A DNA stretch of 5,827 nt, from positions 1 through 5,827 of the forward strand of contig JAITJT010000264.1 of assembly GCA_031278795.1 (NCBI GenBank), given 5' to 3'. The notes beneath the pieces were generated by a model. The model was given only the letters and a program-made list of their open reading frames with translations, ran no database searches and was not told the DNA's origin. Position 1 is the first letter of the stretch. Every line of letters begins with the position of its first letter. The stretch is from Deltaproteobacteria bacterium. Its GTDB lineage: Bacteria > Desulfobacterota > Desulfarculia > Adiutricales > Adiutricaceae. The translations under genes were made by a program, and so were the position numbers. Below, piece after piece: positions 1 through 4,925 of the stretch.

Positions 1-2543
1 TGAGCCTTGTCCTGGGTGAACTCATAGTAGGAGTAGGTGTAACCAATGGTGAGCCTGGGGCCGCCCGAGGGGTCGTTTACGTAGACAAAGATCCTCCTGG
101 GGGTGCCGGTGGCGGCGTAGAGGGTCTTGGGGGGATTGTTGGAGAGAGCGAGTGGGGTGACCGTGGCCATCCTGAGGGCCTCCCAGTCAGCTGGGCTGGG
201 AGATGCCGCTCCCGGGATGAGGAGCTTGGAGTTGAAGGCCTGGGAGATGGATTTTATGGTCTTGTAGTCCTCTGCGGTGAGGGGCTCGCCTTTTATCTCC
301 TTTTGGGCGATGGCCCCGGCGCTCTGGCTTAGCTGTTTTAAGGTGCTTAGCTTCTGGGTGTACTCCTGGAAGGGGCTAGAGCCGTCGTCCACCGCCTCCA
401 TCTGGAAGGTGGTGAGCATGTTGTGGAGGTGATCGATTGACTGGGTGAGGGCTAGGAAGACCTGGGGCTCAGGCTCCACGTAGCCTCGGGGGAGGGGAGG
501 GGCGAAGTTTCCGGCGGTCTTGGGGGAAGCTGGGGGGTAGGAGGCGCTAGCCCCGGGTGAGATGTCTTGGGAGATGTACATGTCGCTTATGAGCGCTGAG
601 GCAGTTTCCAGCTTTTTCCAGGACCAATAGTTTAGAAGGTTCTTGGCGAAAGACTTGTAGAAAAACTGGGAGGAGCCGGAATCCTTGAAGAGCTCCTCCA
701 GGACGTAGATGAAGGAAGATCGGTAGCTAATGTCTGATGCGAAGAAGCTACTTAGGGATTTTTTCAGGCAGTCCACGGTCTCCGGGTAGCCTTTGACGGA
801 CATCTCGCCTAGTAGGCTCATGTCGGCAGCAGGAGAGCCCAAGATCTTCATAAGATCCAGGCCTTTAGGTAAGGGGCGCCCGGGTAGGTTAGGGGCGCTT
901 AGGAGCCTCATCACATAGTGCTGATAGCTAAAGGGCCTCCCTAGGATGCTTAGAGGCTCTTTTTTAGGCGGGCTGTGGCTCACGCTTAGCCTGGCGCAGG
1001 CCTCCAATGGCGAGGGTGGGCTATTCTGGATCTCCCGGGCCATGGTGCTTAGCTTGGCGTCATCCTCTATATCTTGGAACTGGGCTATGTATTTGAGCAT
1101 CAAGGGGAAATAGTAGTGTCCACCCCCACCCCGGGGGTGGGCCATGAGCTGGTTCAAGGGATCCTCAAAGGACTCCCACTCACCTCCCAAAGACCGCAAA
1201 ACCGTAGCTATAAGGGTGATGGTTCTTAGCTGAGGGAGATTTATCTCCCCGTTTTGGTCAAATACTTCAAAATCCGTGCGGCCCAGGAAGTAGAGGGCCC
1301 GGTAGAATCTCTCGGTCTCGGGAAGTTTGAGGTAGTGGGCCGGCACCTTGAATCTCCCGTAGTCCACAACAGCGCCAGTAATATGGGAGACAAGTGACTG
1401 ATTGGCCGCCTCTATCCTCTTAATCTCTTCCTTCGCCTCAGGGGAGGGAGAGCGCACGTCCCCCAAAAGGGCAAGGGTAATGGTGAAAAAGTCCCAGGCG
1501 CTCTCAAAGGCCGCCTTGCCCTCCTTGGTTTTAAATAAGGGATGGATGTTCTCCATCTCATCTAGGGCTTGAATCATGTTCCCCCTTAATCTAGGTGAGA
1601 AGAAGATGACGTCTAGCTTAGTGAGCATCTCCGGCACCATCAAGGCGTAGGCGTGGAAAAATAGGTCCGTGGTGATGAAATCCGCCCTGAAGTTAGGTGA
1701 GAGCAAGTAGAGGTCCGCCAACTCGTCCACCAGGATACTTCGGGGATAGAGAGGCTCCGGGTCTATCCAGAAGCCCTTCTGTTGGATCTTGGATTTTAGC
1801 TCGTCCGATACCTTCACCCTGTAGGTGTCCAAGGCCCCGGGTTCTCCCCCTTGTAAGGGCCTGGTGCGGATGTATGCCGGCAAGAAAGCTGTGTCCATCT
1901 TGTCCGTCTGCGGCTGGTAGCTACTTAAATCCATGAAGTCCGACGAGCGGCCCCAGGCGTAACGCTCTCCCAGGCCACCCTCACCCTCGTTTGTCTCAAA
2001 GGAGAAGAGGATGTACTCGTCTCCGGAGACGGTGGCCTTGGACACAGCCGTCACAATCTCTCCCTTAAAGAGCGCGAAGCCGTAGCTGGAAAGTGAGAGT
2101 CTATCCTCGGTATTTCCTGGTATCAAGGTAAGCTCCGCCGTATCAGCTGTGACCAGGTAATCACCCGTAGCGTCCACCGCGCCGCTGGGAAGCGGCGCCA
2201 CGCTCCCCTCGGGTATATAGCCCATAACAGTCTCTTTACTTTTAGGATCCATGAGGGCCCTTACGCTTCCCTGGAAGTCCCCGGTTAAGGCTTGGCTATC
2301 CACCAGGTTGCCGTAGACAAGTTGGCCAATAATGAGCCCCTCATCTTCGGGACTCTTGTCCGCGTCATTGGGGTCGAAGCCGCGGGCGGGCTCCTTGAGG
2401 ATGGGAACCAGGGTATCCACCACCACGAAAGCCCCCGGAGGGGCAGCCTTAAGCGGGGGCGCTACGTTCATGATGATCAGAAAGGAAAGTCCAAAGGATA
2501 CTATCCACATCAAGGGATTAATCATGCTCGCTGGTCTATGCAT
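1..2543 (-). CDS. DUF3160-family exported protein, C-terminus cut by window edge
   Basis: The minus strand is open for 847 codons with no stop before the left edge, so the gene is 3'-partial. The ATG at 2543 is chosen because GGAG lies 9 nt upstream and a signal peptide follows: a short N-terminus, a hydrophobic stretch at about residues 11-28, and a likely cleavage near LKA-A (33/34). An in-frame ATG at residue 7 is a weaker alternative. Motifs I associate with DUF3160 are FITTDLFFHAYALM (about 289-302), RFYRALYFLGR (412-422), PRGYVEPEP (685-693) and GPRLTIGYTYSYYEF (828-842). The last normally lies near the end of the family, so probably only a few dozen residues are missing. Function is unknown; the chain is expected outside the cytoplasm. 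There is no lipobox Cys. It is divergent from the small secreted genes to the right, so co-regulation is possible but not shown. Family assignment is from remembered motifs, not a search. Confidence 0.85.
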   Translation of the reverse strand, partial: MHRPASMINPLMWIVSFGLSFLIIMNVAPPLKAAPPGAFVVVDTLVPILKEPARGFDPNDADKSPEDEGLIIGQLVYGNLVDSQALTGDFQGSVRALMDPKSKETVMGYIPEGSVAPLPSGAVDATGDYLVTADTAELTLIPGNTEDRLSLSSYGFALFKGEIVTAVSKATVSGDEYILFSFETNEGEGGLGERYAWGRSSDFMDLSSYQPQTDKMDTAFLPAYIRTRPLQGGEPGALDTYRVKVSDELKSKIQQKGFWIDPEPLYPRSILVDELADLYLLSPNFRADFITTDLFFHAYALMVPEMLTKLDVIFFSPRLRGNMIQALDEMENIHPLFKTKEGKAAFESAWDFFTITLALLGDVRSPSPEAKEEIKRIEAANQSLVSHITGAVVDYGRFKVPAHYLKLPETERFYRALYFLGRTDFEVFDQNGEINLPQLRTITLIATVLRSLGGEWESFEDPLNQLMAHPRGGGGHYYFPLMLKYIAQFQDIEDDAKLSTMAREIQNSPPSPLEACARLSVSHSPPKKEPLSILGRPFSYQHYVMRLLSAPNLPGRPLPKGLDLMKILGSPAADMSLLGEMSVKGYPETVDCLKKSLSSFFASDISYRSSFIYVLEELFKDSGSSQFFYKSFAKNLLNYWSWKKLETASALISDMYISQDISPGASASYPPASPKTAGNFAPPLPRGYVEPEPQVFLALTQSIDHLHNMLTTFQMEAVDDGSSPFQEYTQKLSTLKQLSQSAGAIAQKEIKGEPLTAEDYKTIKSISQAFNSKLLIPGAASPSPADWEALRMATVTPLALSNNPPKTLYAATGTPRRIFVYVNDPSGGPRLTIGYTYSYYEFTQDKA

Positions 2544-2625
2544 GGCGCTTTCTCTCCGTAAGCTAAGAGGGTGTCATAAAGGTGTTTTTAAAAGAAAAAA
2601 AATTGATCACGAGGGTACTTCATCG

Positions 2626-2631
2626 ATTATA
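2626..2631 (-). promoter_or_regulatory. Possible -10 element for the DUF3160 gene
   Basis: On the minus strand this reads TATAAT, a perfect -10 hexamer, about 80 nt upstream of the start codon at 2543. No good -35 hexamer is found at 16-18 bp spacing, so this is either an activator-dependent promoter or chance in AT-rich DNA. An A/T-rich run lies between it and the ribosome binding site. Confidence 0.3.
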
Positions 2632-2827
2632 TCATAATGATTGAAATTATGGTTTTAGAGCTATTTTTGCATTATTTTTAGGGGGTGCTGTTCAGGGCTA
2701 GCCCCCTTCGATTTTATCTACTGATCCATAAGGTCTAAAATTTTGGAGAGCCTTATAATCTTAAAGGCCTTTAGTCACGCTTTGGATCTTTATAAGATAA
2801 AACGGCGAATAAACTTGGCAGGTGCTG

Positions 2828-2862
2828 GGTAAAAATTACGCAGAAACGGGTCAAAAGTAATC
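2828..2862 (+). promoter_or_regulatory. Candidate upstream activator site, diverged copy of the repeat motif
   Basis: This 35-bp stretch matches 26 of 35 bases, without gaps, of the segment at 4163-4197 (and its twin at 3983-4017). The conserved core is TAAAAATTAC, then CG.GTCAAAA. It starts about 176 bp before the -24 GG at 3004; the copy at 4163 starts about 158 bp before the -24 GG at 4321. That distance suits an enhancer-binding activator of sigma-54. The regulator is not identified. Confidence 0.45.
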
Positions 2863-3001
2863 GCTTTTATAAATGAAAGAGCTATTAATCAGAGGACTTA
2901 TAAATTTTCCTCAAAGCTTCCATATATCCGTGAGGCTTATAATAGTCCACATGTGAAAGAATAGGGCGCTCGCGCGAAGGCCTAAGACAAGTTTTTTACA
3001 C

Positions 3002-3018
3002 TTGGCACGCTTTGTGCT
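3002..3018 (+). promoter_or_regulatory. Sigma-54 (-24/-12) promoter P1
   Basis: TTGGCACGCTTTGTGCT differs from the RpoN consensus TTGGCACG-N4-TTGCW at one base of the -12 half. GG (3004-3005) and GC (3016-3017) are separated by exactly 10 bp, as the family requires. The predicted start of transcription is near 3029. It reads toward the His-rich gene at 3354, leaving a leader of about 325 nt. A second promoter of the same form lies at 4319. Confidence 0.7.
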
Positions 3019-3037
3019 CCATGTGCCCCCTAGCCAA

Positions 3038-3086
3038 AAGCTAAGCCTCTGGCAGGGCAACTTAGAGCTTAAATATATTGCCAGAG
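3038..3086 (+). ncRNA. Leader RNA structure, two crossing stems (pseudoknot or switch)
   Basis: Two inverted repeats interleave. AAGCTAAG (3038-3045) pairs with CTTAGAGCTT (3061-3070, two-base bulge), and CTCTGGCA (3047-3054) pairs perfectly with TGCCAGAG (3079-3086). The order and short linkers (1, 6 and 8 nt) fit an H-type pseudoknot; otherwise the stems exclude each other. It begins about 10 nt after the predicted start of transcription. No known riboswitch class was recognised. Confidence 0.4.
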
Positions 3087-3266
3087 CCAAAGACACCTTG
3101 GATTTGATAAAAGATTTAATGGTCGGCTTGATAGAGATGGTAGACGTGTTCGTATATGGACACAAAGCAAAAGGGAGGCCTCAATACTTAGGAGATCGTT
3201 AATGTTACTATGATTAATGTATAGAGTTTCCCTGTGCCTAAAGAGACACAGGTGTTTATGACGCAC

Positions 3267-3296
3267 GCGAAAAATTGATTCGCCTCTTATTTTTTG
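3267..3296 (+). terminator. Weak terminator-like hairpin in the P1 leader
   Basis: GCGAA (3267-3271) pairs with TTCGC (3279-3283) across a 7-nt loop, followed by CTCTTATTTTTT and more T. The stem is short, so termination would be partial at best. It could act as an attenuator or as the 3' end of a small RNA started at P1. Confidence 0.3.
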
Positions 3297-3311
3297 GTTT
3301 TTTTGATATAT

Positions 3312-3334
3312 CCAGTCGAAACGATAACGACTGG
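3312..3334 (+). promoter_or_regulatory. Hairpin just upstream of the ribosome binding site
   Basis: CCAGTCG (3312-3318) and CGACTGG (3328-3334) form a perfect 7-bp stem with a 9-nt loop. It ends 7 nt before the GGAG at 3342-3345 of the gene at 3354. It may stabilise the mRNA 5' end or control translation. There is no T run after it, so it is not a terminator. Confidence 0.45.
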
Positions 3335-3353
3335 CATGATTGGAGTGATTGTG

Positions 3354-3689
3354 ATGAAAGCATTATTTTGCAAAAGGGTTTTTATGTTTGTTGGGATTAT
3401 GATGGCCGCGGCACTTTTCTTTGGCGTGGGAGCCGTTATGGCACAGGTCGAAGGGAATCCGGCAGGTGAAGAGGTCATTATGCAAAACGGCCCAGACAAC
3501 ACCAGGCACCAAGGACAGTTCATAGACCAGACTCAGCCAACGGATCCCCAGAATCAAAGGCACCCGGGTCACCAGAACGAAGGTGAAGGCCACAACGAGT
3601 GGCACAAAGGAAATGGCCACGACACCAGGCACGATGGGGATACCCACGGCGGCCACCACAACGTGGAAGGCACCCACCACGGGAAGTAA
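3354..3689 (+). CDS. Small exported His-rich protein (111 aa), family not recognised
   Basis: The ATG at 3354 is preferred because GGAG sits 8 nt upstream and the protein then opens as a classical signal peptide: MKALFCKR, a hydrophobic core at about residues 9-29, and probable cleavage after VMA (30). In-frame starts further up (TTG 3294, ATG 3336) would add a tail in front of the signal. The mature part of about 81 residues is hydrophilic and low in complexity, with Gln/Asn/Pro first and His/Gly/Asp later. It has 12 His and no Cys; most His lie in the last 40 residues, ending GGHHNVEGTHHGK. Such tails often bind Ni, Zn, Cu or Co, but no catalytic or fold motif is visible. It lies about 325 nt downstream of promoter P1 and is followed by a strong terminator, so it is probably a single-gene unit. 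The signal peptide is clear; the metal-binding role is inferred. Confidence 0.8.
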   Translation: MKALFCKRVFMFVGIMMAAALFFGVGAVMAQVEGNPAGEEVIMQNGPDNTRHQGQFIDQTQPTDPQNQRHPGHQNEGEGHNEWHKGNGHDTRHDGDTHGGHHNVEGTHHGK

Positions 3690-3742
3690 GTCAAGAACGT
3701 TTTAACTATTATACTTAAGCCCATGGCTCTTTGAGGGTTTAG

Positions 3743-3776
3743 AAAGGCGCGGCCAAAGTGCTGCGCCTTTTTATTT
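3743..3776 (+). terminator. Rho-independent terminator after the His-rich gene
   Basis: AAAGGCGC (3743-3750) pairs perfectly with GCGCCTTT (3763-3770), with further inner pairs, then TTTTTATTT. It ends the unit of the gene at 3354. Its GGCGCGGC core resembles the terminator at 5720, so the two may be related. Confidence 0.85.
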
Positions 3777-3875
3777 GGGAATCTCTCTTAGGTCTATTAC
3801 CCCTAGGAATTAAGGCTAATTATAAGGACTGTGCCTTAGTAATTATAGCCAGTAAGCGTTTTAGATGGCTATCAT

Positions 3876-4057
3876 AGGGACCCTTAGGAAAGCTATGCGT
3901 TCCAAGGGTTAATGAGTTTTGCAACTATATACTATTTATTCTTTAGAGGATTTAAAAAAAACCAAAAAGTACAAAGGGCTTGGTTAAAAATTACACAAGC
4001 TCGAGTCAAAATTAAACATTCTTCAGGATATGGGGATTTATGAAGACTCGCTTTCCC
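3876..4057 (+). repeat. Tandem non-coding repeat, unit 1 (about 180 bp)
   Basis: This unit begins AGGGACCCTTAGGAAAGCTAT and ends at GACTCGCTTTCCC. It is followed without a gap by unit 2. Well-conserved blocks include GCAACTATATACTATTTATT (3921), ACAAGCTCGAGTCAAAATTA (3994) and TATGAAGACTCG (4039). Offsets to unit 2 are 183, 180 and 180 bp, so a few indels have accumulated. There are no transposase or terminal-repeat features. Confidence 0.85.
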
Positions 4058-4239
4058 AGGGACCTTTAGGAAAGCTATACGCTCCGTAAGCTTAACGCCT
4101 TTTGCAACTATATACTATTTATTGTTTAAAAGATCTAAAAAAACCAAAAAGGACAAGGGTTGGATAAAAATTACACAAGCTCGAGTCAAAATTAAACACG
4201 GCCCAGAATATGGGGAGTTATGAAGACTCGCGCTCCAAA
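4058..4239 (+). repeat. Tandem non-coding repeat, unit 2 (about 180 bp)
   Basis: Second copy of the unit, abutting the first; its right edge is approximate. The segment 4163-4197 is the part that recurs, diverged, at 2828-2862 upstream of the other sigma-54 promoter. This makes the core likely functional and the full unit a duplicated upstream regulatory region of promoter P2. The poorly conserved parts (for example 4081-4100) show that the duplication is not recent. Confidence 0.85.
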
Positions 4240-4318
4240 ATCTAGGGATTATAAGGAATGTAAGTACCGGCCTTGATTTGAGGCATTTTTGGGGCCAGCC
4301 GGGGCCAAAATTTCACGC

Positions 4319-4335
4319 TTGGCATGTTTTATGCT
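4319..4335 (+). promoter_or_regulatory. Sigma-54 (-24/-12) promoter P2
   Basis: TTGGCATGTTTTATGCT has GG (4321-4322) and GC (4333-4334) exactly 10 bp apart and two departures from the RpoN consensus. Alignment with P1 is good across the whole box and just beyond it: TTGGCAYGYTTTRTGCTCYA. Transcription should begin near 4346, leaving a leader of about 104 nt before the gene at 4450. It probably drives 4450 and perhaps also 4926. Confidence 0.65.
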
Positions 4336-4348
4336 CTATGACAAGAGC

Positions 4349-4416
4349 AGAGCCTCTCGCCGGGTTCGCAAAGTCTCCGGAATCTCAAAAAAAACTAATG
4401 GAGAGGCTCTTCTTTT
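4349..4416 (+). ncRNA. Structured 5' leader of P2, hairpin with T tail
   Basis: AGAGCCTCTC (4349-4358) pairs perfectly with GAGAGGCTCT (4401-4410), enclosing a smaller CCGG/CCGG hairpin (4360-4380) and an A-rich loop, followed by TCTTTTT. The stem begins about 3 nt after the predicted transcription start. The shape is that of an attenuator or regulatory leader placed before the ribosome site at 4436. The opening strand shares AGCCTCT with the P1 leader (3044-3050). The inner CGCAAAGTCTCCGG loosely recalls one strand of the GEMM-I c-di-GMP aptamer, but the rest of that motif is absent. Confidence 0.5.
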
Positions 4417-4449
4417 TAAAAACATGTTAATCCATAAGGAGGACTGAAC

Positions 4450-4833
4450 ATGCCAAACATAAAAGTCGCAGCGAAACACATAATGGTCGCGCTCATGGCG
4501 GTTTTCATGATAACTATAGTCTCCAAGGCCGCCTTGGCTGACGACAACCGCCGAAACCACAACCAGGCCATGGAAGATATGAAAGACATGGTCTACATGG
4601 CCATAGACATCAAGGAAGCCTTTTTCCCGGAGAACACCAGCGACACCATAATCTATGACCAGAGAACCTATGTGACCAACGAGGCGCCGGACATGGCCGC
4701 TCACCACGGGAAACCAGGTCCAAGGGATCATAGGCCGCCCCACGAGTATCAAGCCCCTAAGCCCCATAATGTGAACTACAAAGGGCGCGGGCCGGCCCCC
4801 TTCAAGGATCACTTTGGGGACTTCAAAAGATAG
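4450..4833 (+). CDS. Small exported protein with Met-repeat and His/Pro tail (127 aa), family not recognised
   Basis: The start is firm: AAGGAGG, almost the full anti-SD match, lies 7 nt before the ATG. A signal peptide spans residues 1-30 (hydrophobic core 11-25, cleavage after ALA, giving DDNRR). The mature chain of about 97 residues has two parts. First is a probable helix carrying MEDMKDMVYM, with Met at 41, 44, 47 and 50, exactly every third residue. Then comes a Pro/His-rich tail with HHGKPGP (85-91) and DHRPPH (93-98), ending KDHFGDFKR. It has seven His and no Cys after the signal. MxxM repeats are known Cu(I)/Ag(I) ligands in unrelated periplasmic proteins, but here they could equally be one face of a helix. 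It lies downstream of P2 and 92 nt before the gene at 4926, possibly co-transcribed. A longer minus-strand frame over it lacks these signals and is dismissed. Confidence 0.85.
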   Translation: MPNIKVAAKHIMVALMAVFMITIVSKAALADDNRRNHNQAMEDMKDMVYMAIDIKEAFFPENTSDTIIYDQRTYVTNEAPDMAAHHGKPGPRDHRPPHEYQAPKPHNVNYKGRGPAPFKDHFGDFKR

Positions 4834-4864
4834 CTCTTCTTATAAAAGAGCTTATGGCATAAGC
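4832..4864 (+). other. Overlapping hairpins between the 127-aa and 242-aa genes
   Basis: AGCTCTT (4832-4838) pairs with AAGAGCT (4846-4852), overlapping the stop codon region, and GCTTAT (4850-4855) pairs with ATAAGC (4859-4864). The two share bases, so only one forms at a time. No T run follows directly (a T7 tract lies at about 4882-4888), so this is not a convincing terminator. Partial readthrough or mRNA processing between the two genes is plausible. Confidence 0.4.
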
Positions 4865-4925
4865 ATAATAAATAATTATCACTTTTTTTCACAAGTTTTC
4901 CAGCAAAATTTAAAGTGAGGCTGGT

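Larger units (their letters stand above)
2544..3001. other. Divergent intergenic region with several inverted repeats
   Basis: No convincing gene is seen here; the open frames lack a ribosome site or a coherent protein. Visible structure: an imperfect hairpin at about 2679-2707 (AGGGGGTGCT against AGCCCCCT); a perfect 12-bp palindrome TAAAGGCCTTTA at 2762-2773, flanked by CTTATAA (2752-2758) and TTATAAG (2790-2796); GAGGA/TCCTC at 2892-2912 around a TTATAA core; and the 35-bp motif at 2828-2862, listed separately. These are candidate binding sites for whatever controls the DUF3160 gene and the sigma-54 promoter at 3002. Confidence 0.5.
3019..3353 (+). other. Long leader of P1, possibly containing a separate small RNA
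   Basis: This is the stretch between P1 and the start codon at 3354. It holds the inverted repeats at 3038-3086, a CCTGTG/CACAGG hairpin at 3231-3252, a terminator-like hairpin at 3267-3296 and a hairpin at 3312-3334 just before the ribosome site. If the hairpin at 3267 terminates, P1 would make an RNA of about 265 nt ending near 3296, with readthrough supplying the His-rich mRNA. An open frame at 3002-3202 has no ribosome site or signal peptide and overlaps the promoter, so I do not annotate it as a gene. Confidence 0.4.
3777..4318. other. Intergenic region dominated by a tandem duplication
   Basis: No coding frame here is convincing. The content is the two tandem units at 3876-4239, flanked by copies of an ATTATAAGGA(C/A)TGT word (3819-3832 before, 4248-4261 after), then a GC-rich stretch TTTTGG...CCAAAA (about 4287-4310) directly upstream of promoter P2. 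The 10-mer GATTATAAGG at 4247-4256 recurs inverted at 2751-2760. Confidence 0.5.

Noticed and set aside
2679..2707. Terminator with G5/C5 stem
   Set aside because: No gene reads into it from the left on the plus strand, the stem has a bulge, and the T tail is interrupted. Kept only as a structural note in the intergenic entry.
2911..3266. Minus-strand open frames of 84 and 65 codons in the divergent region
   Set aside because: No ribosome site or recognisable protein features, and they overlap the sigma-54 promoter and leader structures.
3876..4239. CRISPR array or insertion sequence
   Set aside because: Only two long units with no spacer structure, no terminal inverted repeats and no transposase frame.
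4349..4416. GEMM-I (c-di-GMP) riboswitch in the P2 leader
   Set aside because: Only CGCAAAGTCTCCGG resembles the aptamer. The partner strand with GGGCAAACC and the second stem-loop are missing, and the predicted transcript starts too late to include them.
4336..4812. 158-codon minus-strand open frame over the 127-aa gene
   Set aside because: No ribosome site, no signal peptide or family motif, and it covers the P2 leader hairpin. The plus-strand gene has an AAGGAGG site and a clean signal peptide.
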